A stretch of 64,000 nt of DNA from Streptomyces sp. WAC 04229 (GTDB lineage Bacteria; Actinomycetota; Actinomycetes; Streptomycetales; Streptomycetaceae). Where the stretch lies: NCBI RefSeq assembly GCF_003947455.1, contig NZ_QHJH01000011.1, positions 29,580 through 93,579 on the forward strand. The letters are read 5' to 3'. The notes beneath the pieces are model-generated. The model did not search any database, was not told the origin of the DNA, and saw only the letters and a list, made by a program, of their open reading frames with translations. Position 1 is the first letter of the stretch; each line of letters starts with the position of its first letter. Made by a program: the position numbers and the translations under genes. This document shows, piece by piece, positions 52,122 to 60,559 of this stretch.

Positions 52122-52724
52122 TCACACCCGCGCCAGGCGCCGGGCGAGCACCTCGTCCGCCAGCCCGTACGCCACGGCCTCCTCGGCGGTGAACACCTTG
52201 TCGCGGTCCATGTCGGCCCGCAGGGTCGCGACGTCGTGGCGGGTGTGGCGGGCCAGCACCTCCTCGACCTGCGAGCGGATCCGGACCATCTCCTTGGCCT
52301 GCAGCGCCAGGTCGGAGACGGTGCCCTGCCGGCCCCCGCTGGCGGGCTGTCCCAGCAGGACCCGCGCGTGCTCCAGCACGAACCGCCGACCCGGGTCCCC
52401 GCCGGCCAGCAGCACGGCCGCCGTGGACGCCGCCTGCCCGACGCAGAACGTCGAGATCGGCGCCTGCACGAACGTCATCGTGTCGTAGATCGCCATCAGC
52501 GAGGTGAACGAGCCACCCGGGGAGTTGATGTAGACGGCGATCTCGGTCTCCGGGGCCGACGACTCCAGGTGCAGGAGCTGCGCGATCACGACGTTGGCCA
52601 CGCCGTCGTCGATCTCGGTGCCCAGGAAGATGATCCGCTCCGACAGCAGCCGGCTGAACACGTCGTAGGACCGCTCGCCCTGCGGGGTGCGCTCGACGAC
52701 GTTCGGAATCGTGTAGCTCCCCAT
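52122..52724 (-). CDS. clpP4: ClpP-family subunit ClpP4 lacking the catalytic histidine
   Basis: 200 residues from ATG 52724. ClpP fold with [18 protein letters not shown] and the serine elbow [11 protein letters not shown] (Ser100). The catalytic His, normally in (M/I)HQP, is Gly125 here ([11 protein letters not shown]). The Asp motif [11 protein letters not shown] is kept. The subunit is probably non-hydrolytic alone and may act in mixed rings with ClpP3. TGACATG links it to clpP3 with one base between the genes. Confidence 0.88.
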   Translation of the reverse strand: MGSYTIPNVVERTPQGERSYDVFSRLLSERIIFLGTEIDDGVANVVIAQLLHLESSAPETEIAVYINSPGGSFTSLMAIYDTMTFVQAPISTFCVGQAASTAAVLLAGGDPGRRFVLEHARVLLGQPASGGRQGTVSDLALQAKEMVRIRSQVEEVLARHTRHDVATLRADMDRDKVFTAEEAVAYGLADEVLARRLARV

Positions 52725-52725
52725 G

Positions 52726-53379
52726 TCACAGTCCCATCCGTCGGGCGGGGGCGGCCGGACGCACGTCCGCGAGGGACTGGACGACCCGGTCCACCATTCC
52801 GTACTCCTTGGCCTCCTCGGCCGTGAACCAGCGGTCGCGGTCGCCGTCCCGGGAGATGGTCTGAGGGGTCTGGCCCGTGTGCTCGGCCGTGATCCGCTCG
52901 ATGGTCCGCTTGGTGAACTCCAGGTTGTCGGCCTGGATCTCGATGTCGGCGGTGGTGCCGCCGATGCCCGCGGAGGGCTGGTGCATCATGACCCGCGCGT
53001 TCGGCAGGGCGTAGCGCTTGCCCGCCGCGCCGACGCTCAGCAGGAACTGACCCATGCTGGCGGCGAAGCCCATGGCGAGCGTCGAGACGTCGTTGGGGAT
53101 CAGCCGCATCGTGTCGTAGACGGCGAGCCCCGCGTGCACGGAGCCGCCGGGGCTGTTGATGAACAGGCTGATGTCGGCGCGCGGGTCCTGCGCGGAAAGG
53201 ATCAGCAACTGGGCGCAGACCCTGTTCGCGGAGACCTCGTCGACCTGCGTGCCCAGCAGCACGATCCGCTGGTCGAGCAACTGCGCGGCGAGCTGCTCGT
53301 CGAACCGGGTCGAGGGGGTGTCGCCCTCCTCCGCTCGGGGCAGTGCGGCCGGGCCGGGGCCGGCGATGAGTGGGAACAT
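52726..53379 (-). CDS. clpP3: ATP-dependent Clp protease subunit ClpP3
   Basis: 217 residues from ATG 53379 behind GAGGAG. The Ser-His-Asp triad is complete: MGFAASMGQ (Ser108), [10 protein letters not shown] (His133) and [11 protein letters not shown] (Asp182). The N-terminus has a short extension compared with housekeeping ClpP1. In Streptomyces the clpP3-clpP4 operon is a backup protease switched on by PopR when ClpP1P2 fails. First gene of the operon; the operator candidate lies at 53496-53510. Confidence 0.9.
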   Translation of the reverse strand: MFPLIAGPGPAALPRAEEGDTPSTRFDEQLAAQLLDQRIVLLGTQVDEVSANRVCAQLLILSAQDPRADISLFINSPGGSVHAGLAVYDTMRLIPNDVSTLAMGFAASMGQFLLSVGAAGKRYALPNARVMMHQPSAGIGGTTADIEIQADNLEFTKRTIERITAEHTGQTPQTISRDGDRDRWFTAEEAKEYGMVDRVVQSLADVRPAAPARRMGL

Positions 53380-53495
53380 CGGCGCTCCTCGTCGAGTCGT
53401 GGACGGTCCTGGAGGGTGGGTGGTACGCGGCTCGCGGCGCCGCGTTTCCCTCACTCGTTCACTCTCGGCCCGCCGTGGCCCCGGGCGGCGCGTTC

Positions 53496-53510
53496 TCTGC
53501 CCGCGGCAGA
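53496..53510. promoter_or_regulatory. PopR operator candidate
   Basis: TCTGCC-CGC-GGCAGA is a perfect 15-base interrupted palindrome, 117 bases upstream of the clpP3 ATG. From memory, the published PopR target is a TCTGCC-N3-GGCAGA type palindrome, so the match is meaningful; I could not check it. Confidence 0.65.
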
Positions 53511-53590
53511 TTCGCCACGAGCAGAGCGATTACTTTCGCGGTCCGCGCCGGTCGGCAGTGGTGACCGAGTTCCACGCCCAGGAGGCAGTC

Positions 53591-54073
53591 ATGAGCACCG
53601 ACGGATTCACCACGTGTCTCTGGTTCGACGGCACGGCCGAGGAGGCCGCCCACTTCTACGTCTCCCTCTTCAAGAACTCCCGCATCGGCGCCGTCACCCA
53701 CTACCCCGAGGGGTCGTACCAGCCCGCCGGCACCGTCCTCACCGTCGACTTCACCGCCAACGGCCAGAAGTTCGTCGCCCTCAACGGCGGCCCGCAGTTC
53801 CGGTTCAACGAGGCGGTCTCCTTCCAGATCTCCTGCGAGAACCAGGACGAGGTGGACCACTACTGGGCGAAGCTGACGGAGGGCGGCGGCGAGGAGGGAC
53901 CCTGCGGCTGGCTCAAGGACCGCTTCGGCGTGTCCTGGCAGGTCGTCCCGATCCGGCTGGAGGAGATGTTCCGCGACCCGGACCCCGAGAAGGTCGCGCG
54001 CGCCAACAAGGCCATGATGGCGATGCGCAAGCTCGACATCGCCGCGCTGGAGCTCGCGTACGCCGGGAAGTGA
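53591..54073 (+). CDS. VOC family protein (PhnB-like)
   Basis: 160 residues from ATG 53591 behind GGAGG. The PhnB-type VOC fold shows in TTCLWFDGTAEEAAHFYVSLF, HYPEG, the LNGGPQFRFNEAVSFQI strand and CGWLKDRFGVSWQVVP. Such proteins are often labelled '3-demethylubiquinone methyltransferase-like' but have no proven methyltransferase activity. Divergent from clpP3. Confidence 0.9.
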   Translation: MSTDGFTTCLWFDGTAEEAAHFYVSLFKNSRIGAVTHYPEGSYQPAGTVLTVDFTANGQKFVALNGGPQFRFNEAVSFQISCENQDEVDHYWAKLTEGGGEEGPCGWLKDRFGVSWQVVPIRLEEMFRDPDPEKVARANKAMMAMRKLDIAALELAYAGK

Positions 54074-54172
54074 GGCGTGCCTCCGGCGCGCGGGGCGGGC
54101 CGGGGGTGACTAGCGTGAGGAAGCGGACGGCCCCTGCCGTCCGGACCATTCACGCGCACGGGAGGCGGCACC

Positions 54173-54970
54173 ATGGCCGTGCAACCTGAAGGGGCCCCTT
54201 GCTGGGCCGACGCGATGTTCGGCGACGTCGAGGCAGCCAAGAGCTTCTACGGCGACGTCCTCGGCTGGACCTTCGGCGAGTCCTCGACGGAGTACGGCAA
54301 CTACACCGAAGCGTATGCGAACGGCAAGGCGGTGGCGGCCGTGGTCCCGCCCATGCCCGGCCAGGAGGGCCCCGCGCAGTGGTGCCTCTACCTCGCGTCC
54401 CGGGACGCCGCGGCGACCGCGGCCCGGATCCGGGAGGCCGGCGGCGAGGTGGTGATGGAGCCGATGCAGGTCGGCGACTACGGCACCATGTGCCTGGCCC
54501 GCGACCCGAGCGGCGTCGTCTTCGGCGTCTGGCAGGCGGGCACCCACGAGGGCTTCGGGGTGATGGCCGAGCCCGGCGCGTACTGCTGGGCCGAGGTCTT
54601 CACCCGCGACCCCGGGAAGTCGGACGCCTTCTTCCCCCAGGTCTTCCCCTACAGGGCGAAGCAGATGGAGGACGACGGGGTGGACTTCCGCCTCTTCGAC
54701 CTCGGCGAGCGCACCGTCCTGGGCCGCATGGCCATGGGGGACGACTTCCCGCCCGAGGTTCCCCCCTACGTCAACGTCTACTTCACCGTCCCCGACTGCG
54801 ACGCGGCCGTGGCCCGCGCCACCGGACGCGGCGGCGTCCTGCGGTTCGGGCCCATGGACACCCCGTTCGGCAGGTTCGCGGCGCTGAGCGACCCGCAGGG
54901 CGCGGCCTTCTCGGTGATCGACATCACCACCACCGAGGGGGAGATGCCGAAGATCACGGACGTCGCCTGA
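54173..54970 (+). CDS. VOC family protein with two glyoxalase-like domains
   Basis: 265 residues from ATG 54173 behind GGGAGG. Two VOC modules: CWADAMFGDVEAAKSFYGDVLGW ... RDPSGVVFGVWQAG, and YCWAEVFTRDPGKSDAFF ... SDPQGAAFSVIDI. This is the arrangement of Streptomyces hydroxylase-like VOC proteins; metal ligands are not conserved clearly. RNase HI follows 43 bases later on the same strand. Confidence 0.9.
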   Translation: MAVQPEGAPCWADAMFGDVEAAKSFYGDVLGWTFGESSTEYGNYTEAYANGKAVAAVVPPMPGQEGPAQWCLYLASRDAAATAARIREAGGEVVMEPMQVGDYGTMCLARDPSGVVFGVWQAGTHEGFGVMAEPGAYCWAEVFTRDPGKSDAFFPQVFPYRAKQMEDDGVDFRLFDLGERTVLGRMAMGDDFPPEVPPYVNVYFTVPDCDAAVARATGRGGVLRFGPMDTPFGRFAALSDPQGAAFSVIDITTTEGEMPKITDVA

Positions 54971-55013
54971 GCCCGGTCCGGGAGCCCCGCCGCGCCATGG
55001 CATGATCGGGCGC

Positions 55014-55703
55014 ATGGGTGAACGTGTGGTGGCCGCGTGCGACGGGGCGTCGAAGGGAAACCCGGGTCCGGCCGGCTGGGCCTGGGTGGTGGCCGACGCC
55101 TCGGAGAGTCCGGCCCGCTGGGAGGCCGGCCCGCTCGGCAGGGCCACCAACAACATCGCCGAACTCACGGCGCTGGAACGCCTGCTGGCGTCGACCGACC
55201 CGGACGTGCCGCTCGAGGTCCGCATGGACTCGCAGTACGCCATGAAGGCCGTCACCACTTGGCTGCCCGGCTGGAAGCGCAACGGCTGGAAGACGGCGGC
55301 CGGCAAGCCGGTCGCCAACCAGGAACTGGTCGTGCGCATCGACGAGCTGCTCGCCGGCCGCTCGGTCGACTTCCGCTACGTCCCCGCCCACCAGGTCGAC
55401 GGCGACCGCCTCAACGACTTCGCCGACCGCGCCGCCAGCCAGGCCGCGGTGGCCCAGGAGCCCGCGGGCAGCGGCCTCGGCTCCCCGGAGCCGCCGCCCG
55501 CCCCCGACGCCCCGGCGGCCGGGAAGCCGCCGCGCCGCAAGCCGGGCACCGCCCGCAAGGGCAACGGTTCCGCGACGCGCACCATCAAGGCGAAGTTCCC
55601 GGGCCGCTGCCTGTGCGGACGCGCGTACGCGGCGGGGGAGTCCATCGCCAAGAACGACCAGGGCTGGGGCCACCCGGAGTGCCGCACGGCGACCGTCGGC
55701 TGA
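55014..55703 (+). CDS. rnhA: Ribonuclease HI with C-terminal Cys/His extension
   Basis: 229 residues from ATG 55014 (ATG 55002 also in frame). RNase H1 acidic residues are Asp10 (ACDGASKGNPGP), Glu50 (NNIAELTALE), Asp72 (MDSQYA) and Asp138 (LNDFADRAA), with the GWKRNGWKTAAGKPVAN basic loop. It cuts RNA in RNA:DNA hybrids. After a Pro/Lys linker a C-terminal module has RCLCGRAYAAGESI and WGHPEC, a possible C-x-C...H-x2-C zinc site absent from standard RNase HI. Confidence 0.88.
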   Translation: MGERVVAACDGASKGNPGPAGWAWVVADASESPARWEAGPLGRATNNIAELTALERLLASTDPDVPLEVRMDSQYAMKAVTTWLPGWKRNGWKTAAGKPVANQELVVRIDELLAGRSVDFRYVPAHQVDGDRLNDFADRAASQAAVAQEPAGSGLGSPEPPPAPDAPAAGKPPRRKPGTARKGNGSATRTIKAKFPGRCLCGRAYAAGESIAKNDQGWGHPECRTATVG

Positions 55704-55801
55704 TCCGCGCGGACCCGTCGGCCGGGTGACGCCGTTTTCCACCCCGTCCTTGCTACTCTGCGTGTCCCCATGACCGCGACGAGTGCATACCAGGGGTGTG
55801 T

Positions 55802-57028
55802 GTGAAGGTCGCCTGTGTCGGCGGCGGGCCCGCCGGACTGTATCTGTCCATCCTGCTGAAGCTGCAGGACCCGTCCCACGACATCACCGTCTACGAACGT
55901 GACCCGGAGGGCTCCACCTACGGCTGGGGCGTCACCTACTGGCGCGGACTGCTCGACCGGCTCCGGGAGCACGACCCGGAATCGGCGCGCGCCGTCGAGG
56001 AGCACTCCGTGCGCTGGCGCGACGGCGTCGCCCACGTCGGCGACCTCTCCACCCGGCACCAGGGCGACGAGGGCTTCGGCATCGGCCGCCACCGGCTCCT
56101 GGAGATCCTCGCCGCCCGCGCCCGCTCCCTCGGCGTGCGCCTGGAGTTCGACCACGAGATCACCGGCGCCAACCCGCCCGCCGCCGACCTCGTGGTCGCG
56201 GCCGACGGCGTGGGCAGCGCGCTGCGCACCCACCACGCCGCGCACTTCGGCAGCGAGATCACCTTCGGCCGCAACCGCTACGTCTGGCTCGGCACCACCA
56301 AGGTCTTCGACGCCTTCACCTTCGCCTTCACCGAGACCGACCACGGCTGGATCTGGGCCTACGGGTACGGGTTCGGTCCCGGCGGCAGCACCTGCGTCGT
56401 CGAGTGCGCGCCCGAGACCTGGACCGGTCTGGGCCTCGACCGCGCCGACGAGGGCGAGGCACTGGTCCTGCTGGAGAAGCTCTTCGCCGACGTCCTGGAC
56501 GGACACCCCCTCAGCGCACGCTCCGGCGGCGGTCGCGCCCACGCCGGCTGGCCCGCCTTCCGCACCCTCACCAACCGCACCTGGTCCCGGGGCAACCTCG
56601 TCCTGCTCGGCGACGCCGCCCACACCACGCACTACTCCATCGGCGCCGGCACCACGCTCGCCCTGGAGGACGCCATGGCCCTGGCCGCGGCGCTGCGCGA
56701 GCACAACCGCCTGCCCGAAGCGCTCGCCCGGTACGAGAGGGAACGCAGGGCCGCCCTGCTGCCGGTGCAGAGCGCCGCCCGCCTCAGCGCCCAGTGGTAC
56801 GAGAACCTGCCCCGCTACCTCCGGCTGCCCCCGGAGCAGATGTTCGCCCTGCTCGGGCAGCGCCACTCGCCCCTGCTGCCGCACGTCCCGCCCGGCCTCT
56901 ACTACCGGCTGGACCGGGCGGCGGGGCGGCTGGAGGCGCTGCGCCGGTTCAAGCGCTGGCTGGGACCGCGGCTGGCGCGGGCCGCGCAGGCCCGCAGAAC
57001 CGCGGGCGCGCGGCGGATGACAGACTGA
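55802..57028 (+). CDS. FAD-dependent monooxygenase (salicylyl-CoA/VioD-like)
   Basis: 408 residues from GTG 55802 (GTG 55796 also possible). Group A flavin monooxygenase: VACVGGGPAGLYLSILLKL for FAD, the DG motif LVVAADGVGSALR and GD motif NLVLLGDAAHTTHYSIGAG. The GWGVTYWRGLLDRL and FGIGRHRLLEILAAR stretches resemble salicylyl-CoA 5-hydroxylase and VioD. Substrate unknown; no aromatic pathway genes are near. Confidence 0.9.
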   Translation: MKVACVGGGPAGLYLSILLKLQDPSHDITVYERDPEGSTYGWGVTYWRGLLDRLREHDPESARAVEEHSVRWRDGVAHVGDLSTRHQGDEGFGIGRHRLLEILAARARSLGVRLEFDHEITGANPPAADLVVAADGVGSALRTHHAAHFGSEITFGRNRYVWLGTTKVFDAFTFAFTETDHGWIWAYGYGFGPGGSTCVVECAPETWTGLGLDRADEGEALVLLEKLFADVLDGHPLSARSGGGRAHAGWPAFRTLTNRTWSRGNLVLLGDAAHTTHYSIGAGTTLALEDAMALAAALREHNRLPEALARYERERRAALLPVQSAARLSAQWYENLPRYLRLPPEQMFALLGQRHSPLLPHVPPGLYYRLDRAAGRLEALRRFKRWLGPRLARAAQARRTAGARRMTD

Positions 57029-57032
57029 CGCC

Positions 57033-58016
57033 ATGGACGAGCGCACTTTCGGCAGGTCGGATCAGCACGCGTCGGTCGTCGGCCTCGGCACCTGGCAACT
57101 GGGCGCCGACTGGGGGGACGTCGACGACAAGCAGGCCCTCACGGTGCTGGAGGCGGCGGCCGAGTCGGGCGTGACCTTCTTCGACACCGCCGACGTCTAC
57201 GGCGACGGCCGCAGCGAGGAGACCATCGCCACGTTCCTGCGCGGCAGGCCCGACCTGCACGTGCTGGTCGCCACCAAGATGGGCCGCCGGGTCGAGCAGA
57301 TCCCGCAGAACTACGTCCTCGACAACTTCCGCGAGTGGAACGACCGGTCCCGCCGCAACCTCGGCGTCGACGTCGTCGACCTGGTGCAGCTGCACTGCCC
57401 GCCCACGCCCGTCTACTCCAGCGACGAGGTCTTCGACGCCCTGGACACGCTGGTCGAGGAGGAGCGCGTCGCCGCGTACGGCGTGAGCGTGGAGACCTGC
57501 GAGGAGGCGCTGACCGCGATCGCCCGGCCGAACGTGGCGAGCGTGCAGATCATCCTCAACCCGTTCCGGATGAAGCCCCTGGCCGAGGTGCTGCCCGCGG
57601 CCCGGGAGGCGGGCGTCGGCATCATCGCCCGGGTGCCGCTCGCCTCCGGACTGCTGTCCGGCAAGTACACCAAGGACACCGTCTTCGCGGAGAACGACCA
57701 CCGGAACTTCAACCGGCACGGCGAGGCCTTCGACCAGGGCGAGACCTTCTCCGGCGTCGACTTCGCCACCGGTGTGGAGGCCGCCGCCCAGTTCGCCGCG
57801 CTCGCCCCCGAGGGATACACCCCGGCCCAGCTGGCCCTGCGCTGGGTCGTCCAGCAGCCCGGTGTGACCACGGTGATCCCGGGAGCCCGTTCGCCCGAAC
57901 AGGCGCGCGCCAACACCGACGCCGCCCGGCTCCCGGAACTCTCCGACCGGACCCTCGCGGCGATCCGCGACCTCTACGACCGGCGGATCAAGGACCAGGT
58001 CGAGGCCCGCTGGTAG
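57033..58016 (+). CDS. Aldo/keto reductase
   Basis: 327 residues from ATG 57033, five bases after the monooxygenase stop, so probably cotranscribed. TIM-barrel AKR motifs: VVGLGTWQLGADWG, FFDTADVYGDGRSEE (Asp/Tyr), VATKMGRR (Lys), LVQLHCPPTP (His) and the NADPH region TVIPGARSPEQ. NADPH-dependent carbonyl reductase; substrate unknown. Confidence 0.92.
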   Translation: MDERTFGRSDQHASVVGLGTWQLGADWGDVDDKQALTVLEAAAESGVTFFDTADVYGDGRSEETIATFLRGRPDLHVLVATKMGRRVEQIPQNYVLDNFREWNDRSRRNLGVDVVDLVQLHCPPTPVYSSDEVFDALDTLVEEERVAAYGVSVETCEEALTAIARPNVASVQIILNPFRMKPLAEVLPAAREAGVGIIARVPLASGLLSGKYTKDTVFAENDHRNFNRHGEAFDQGETFSGVDFATGVEAAAQFAALAPEGYTPAQLALRWVVQQPGVTTVIPGARSPEQARANTDAARLPELSDRTLAAIRDLYDRRIKDQVEARW

Positions 58017-58032
58017 CCGGTCCGCCGCGGCC

Positions 58033-58374
58033 TCACGGCACCAGGAGCAACTGCCGTTCGCGTTCCTGGTCCCCGGCGGCCGCTCCCTCGTCGCGCGTGC
58101 TGAAGGCGTGCGACAGCGTCGTGCTCGCCGCCTCCACGGCCTGCGGCGTGCCCTGGACGGTGACCGTCACCGGCGCGGACAGCGCGGCCCGCGCCGGTGA
58201 CGGGGCGGCCTGAGGTGAGGGCGGGGAGTCGAAGGTCGCGGTGCGCACCGTCGCCCGCTCGTCGGCCGGACGGCCGTCGGGTGCCCCGAAGACGTCCTCC
58301 AGTGCCCGCACGATGGCCCGCGCGTCGTCGAGGCCGCCGCCGCTGAGCGTCACGGTGAGCTGAGTGTCGGACAT
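58033..58374 (-). CDS. Small hypothetical protein
   Basis: 113 residues from ATG 58374 with GGGAGGAAG upstream. Two beta-alpha-like halves (TQLTVTLSGGGLDDARAIVRAL; PVTVTVQGTPQAVEAASTTLSHAF) are separated by a Pro/Ala linker, suggesting an internal duplication. It is a cytosolic protein with no motif I recognise. Convergent with the aldo/keto reductase. Confidence 0.65.
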   Translation of the reverse strand: MSDTQLTVTLSGGGLDDARAIVRALEDVFGAPDGRPADERATVRTATFDSPPSPQAAPSPARAALSAPVTVTVQGTPQAVEAASTTLSHAFSTRDEGAAAGDQERERQLLLVP

Positions 58375-58536
58375 CCTTCGCACTTCCTCCCTGTATGCCG
58401 ATGGGTTCGGCCCGTGTAACCGCCCGCCGTTCCCTCAAACCGGGCGTCCTCCTCCCGGCCCGGCGCCTGAGTGCGGGGATCGCGGGAACAGAGGTGGGAA
58501 CGGAGAACACACGGGCGACGGCGATCGGGAGGAACC

Positions 58537-59040
58537 GTGACCGACTCGGGAACGGCTGACGGCGGGGGGCGGCGCAGAGGCCGCAACGAGACCGAGGAGG
58601 AGCGGGCCGACCGGATGTGGTCGGAGCTGATCCAGGAGGTACGCGTCGCGCAGATGGGCGTGCAGATCCTGTTCGGCTTCCTGCTCACCGTGGTGTTCCA
58701 GTCCAAGTACGAGGAACTCTCCGCCACCGACCAGCGGATCTACCTGGTGACGGTGGTGCTCGGCGCCGTGACCACCGGCGCCCTGATCGGCCCCGTGTCC
58801 CTGCACCGTCTGGTGTCCGGGCGGCGGGTGAAACCCCAGGCGGTGCGGTGGGCGTCCCGGCTGACCATGCTCGGCCTCGTGGGGCTGCTCGCCACCATGG
58901 CCTGCTCGCTCCTGCTGATCCTGCGCGTCGCCACCCACAACGGGGTCGTGCCCTACGTCGTGACCGGCGTCGTGCTCTGGTACCTGATCTGCTGGTTCGG
59001 GATCCCGATGTGGACCCGGCACCGGCACACCGCCGACTGA
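58537..59040 (+). CDS. DUF6328 family membrane protein
   Basis: 167 residues from GTG 58537 behind GGGAGG. A basic N-terminus with NETEEERADRMWSELIQEVRVAQ, then four membrane helices (VQILFGFLLTVVFQ, IYLVTVVLGAVTTGALIG, LTMLGLVGLLATMACSLLLI, VVPYVVTGVVLWYLICWFG). The motif order matches DUF6328; function unknown. Convergent with the SsgA-like gene, seven bases apart. Confidence 0.85.
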   Translation: MTDSGTADGGGRRRGRNETEEERADRMWSELIQEVRVAQMGVQILFGFLLTVVFQSKYEELSATDQRIYLVTVVLGAVTTGALIGPVSLHRLVSGRRVKPQAVRWASRLTMLGLVGLLATMACSLLLILRVATHNGVVPYVVTGVVLWYLICWFGIPMWTRHRHTAD

Positions 59041-59047
59041 GGCGGAG

Positions 59048-59473
59048 TCAGCCCTCGGCCGTCAGTTCCGCGAGGAAGTCGTCGACGCGCACCCGCTCCG
59101 TGCCCGGCCGGACCACGGCGTGCGTCTCGCGCAGCAGCGCCTCGACGGCCGCGGCCCAGACGAACACCACGGCGCGGTGGCGGTCCCCGTCGGACCGGTC
59201 GTCGCCCAGCAGTTCGATGCGGAGCTCGTCCCACACGCCCCGCGACTGCGGCCGTATCCGTACGTCGCCGACGCCGACCGGCCGCGTCAGCCCCTCGCCC
59301 ACCATCTGCCGGTCCAGTGTCCAGCGGGCGAGGACGCGGCCGTCGTGGCTGAACACCACGGTGAGCGCGAACGGGTCCCGCGCGTCGTAGGAGAAGTGCG
59401 CGAGTACCGGGAAACGGTCGGTGTCGCCCGTCCGGATCTGCACGACGAGGGTCCTGTGCACGGTGGTGTTCAC
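59048..59473 (-). CDS. SsgA-like protein (SALP), sporulation/cell division regulator
   Basis: 141 residues from GTG 59473 behind GGAGG. The SsgA fold is evident in YDARDPFALTVVFSHDG, VLARWTLDRQMVGEGLTRP and VGVGDVRIRPQSRG, ending in VRVDDFLAELTAEG. SALPs control peptidoglycan synthesis and septum placement during Streptomyces sporulation (SsgB recruits FtsZ). Which of SsgB-G this is cannot be told. No partner gene is adjacent. Confidence 0.92.
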   Translation of the reverse strand: MNTTVHRTLVVQIRTGDTDRFPVLAHFSYDARDPFALTVVFSHDGRVLARWTLDRQMVGEGLTRPVGVGDVRIRPQSRGVWDELRIELLGDDRSDGDRHRAVVFVWAAAVEALLRETHAVVRPGTERVRVDDFLAELTAEG

Positions 59474-59509
59474 GAGTGACCTCCAGCGGGACGGACGTAG
59501 AGCCCTCTC

Positions 59510-60502
59510 CTACCCCGCGGTCGGCCGGCTATCGCCCAGCGCCTCGCGGAGCGCGGGCAGCAGGGTCTTCTCCGACCAGTCCAGGAAGGCGTGCTGGGAC
59601 TCGCCGCCGATCTGCACCAGGGCGATCTCGGTGAACCCGGCCTCCACGTACGGGCGCACGGCCGCCACGAAGGCGTCCGGGTCGTCGCCGCAGGGGATGG
59701 ACCCGGCGACGTCCTCCGGGGTGACGAACTGGGTGGCCGCCGCGAAGGAGTCCGGGTGGGGCAGCTCCGAGTTGACCTTCCAGCCGCTGCCGAACCAGCG
59801 GAACTGGGCGTGGGCGCGCTCCACCGCCGCCTTCCGGTCGGGGTCGTAGCAGACCGGCAGCTGGCCCACGCACGGCTTGCCCGCGCCGCCGTGCCGGTCG
59901 AAGGCCGCCAACAGTTCCGCCTTGGGCTCGGTGGCGATCACGAGGTCGGCGAACTCGCCCGCCAGCGCGCAGGAGCGGTCGCCGGAGACGGCGATCCCGA
60001 TCGGCGGCGCGCTCTCCGGCAGGTCCCACAGCCGCGCCGACTCCACGTCGAAGTGGGTGCCGCGGTGGTTCACGTGGCCGCCCTCGAAGAGCGCCCGGAT
60101 GATCTCCACGGCCTCCCGGAGCATCTCGTGCCGCACGTCGACGGACGGCCAGCCGCCGCCCACCACGTGCTCGTTGAGGTTCTCGCCCGAGCCGAGACCC
60201 AGCCGGAACCGGCCCTCGGACAGCAGTTGCAGCGTCGCCGCCTTCTGCGCCACCACCGCCGGGTGGTAGCGGAAGGTCGGGCACGTCACGTACGTCATCA
60301 GCGGGATGCGGGAGGTCGCCTGAGCCGCGGCGCCCAGCACGCTCCAGGCGTACGGCGAGTGGCCCTGCGAGCGCAGCCAGGGGAAGTAGTGGTCCGAGGT
60401 CACCGAGAAGTCGAACCCCACCTCCTCCGCCCGCACCACATGGCCGACGAGTTCACGTGGGCCGGCCTGCTCGGTCATCATCGTGTATCCGATGTGTGCC
60501 AT
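59510..60502 (-). CDS. F420-type LLM class oxidoreductase (G6PDH-like subfamily)
   Basis: 330 residues from ATG 60502. Luciferase-like barrel: HIGYTMMTEQAGPRELVGH, FSVTSDHYFPW, LMTYVTCPTFRYHPAVVAQ, RFRLGLGSGENLNEHVVGG and a conserved-looking ALVQIGGE near the end. The pattern is that of the F420-dependent TIGR03557 group, relatives of Fgd1. Actual cofactor and substrate are unproven. Confidence 0.88.
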   Translation of the reverse strand: MAHIGYTMMTEQAGPRELVGHVVRAEEVGFDFSVTSDHYFPWLRSQGHSPYAWSVLGAAAQATSRIPLMTYVTCPTFRYHPAVVAQKAATLQLLSEGRFRLGLGSGENLNEHVVGGGWPSVDVRHEMLREAVEIIRALFEGGHVNHRGTHFDVESARLWDLPESAPPIGIAVSGDRSCALAGEFADLVIATEPKAELLAAFDRHGGAGKPCVGQLPVCYDPDRKAAVERAHAQFRWFGSGWKVNSELPHPDSFAAATQFVTPEDVAGSIPCGDDPDAFVAAVRPYVEAGFTEIALVQIGGESQHAFLDWSEKTLLPALREALGDSRPTAG

Positions 60503-60559
60503 GGCGTCCGGGTCCCCGCCCGGCCGGAGGGAAAACCGCCGTAAAGGGGAGGGAAGCGG

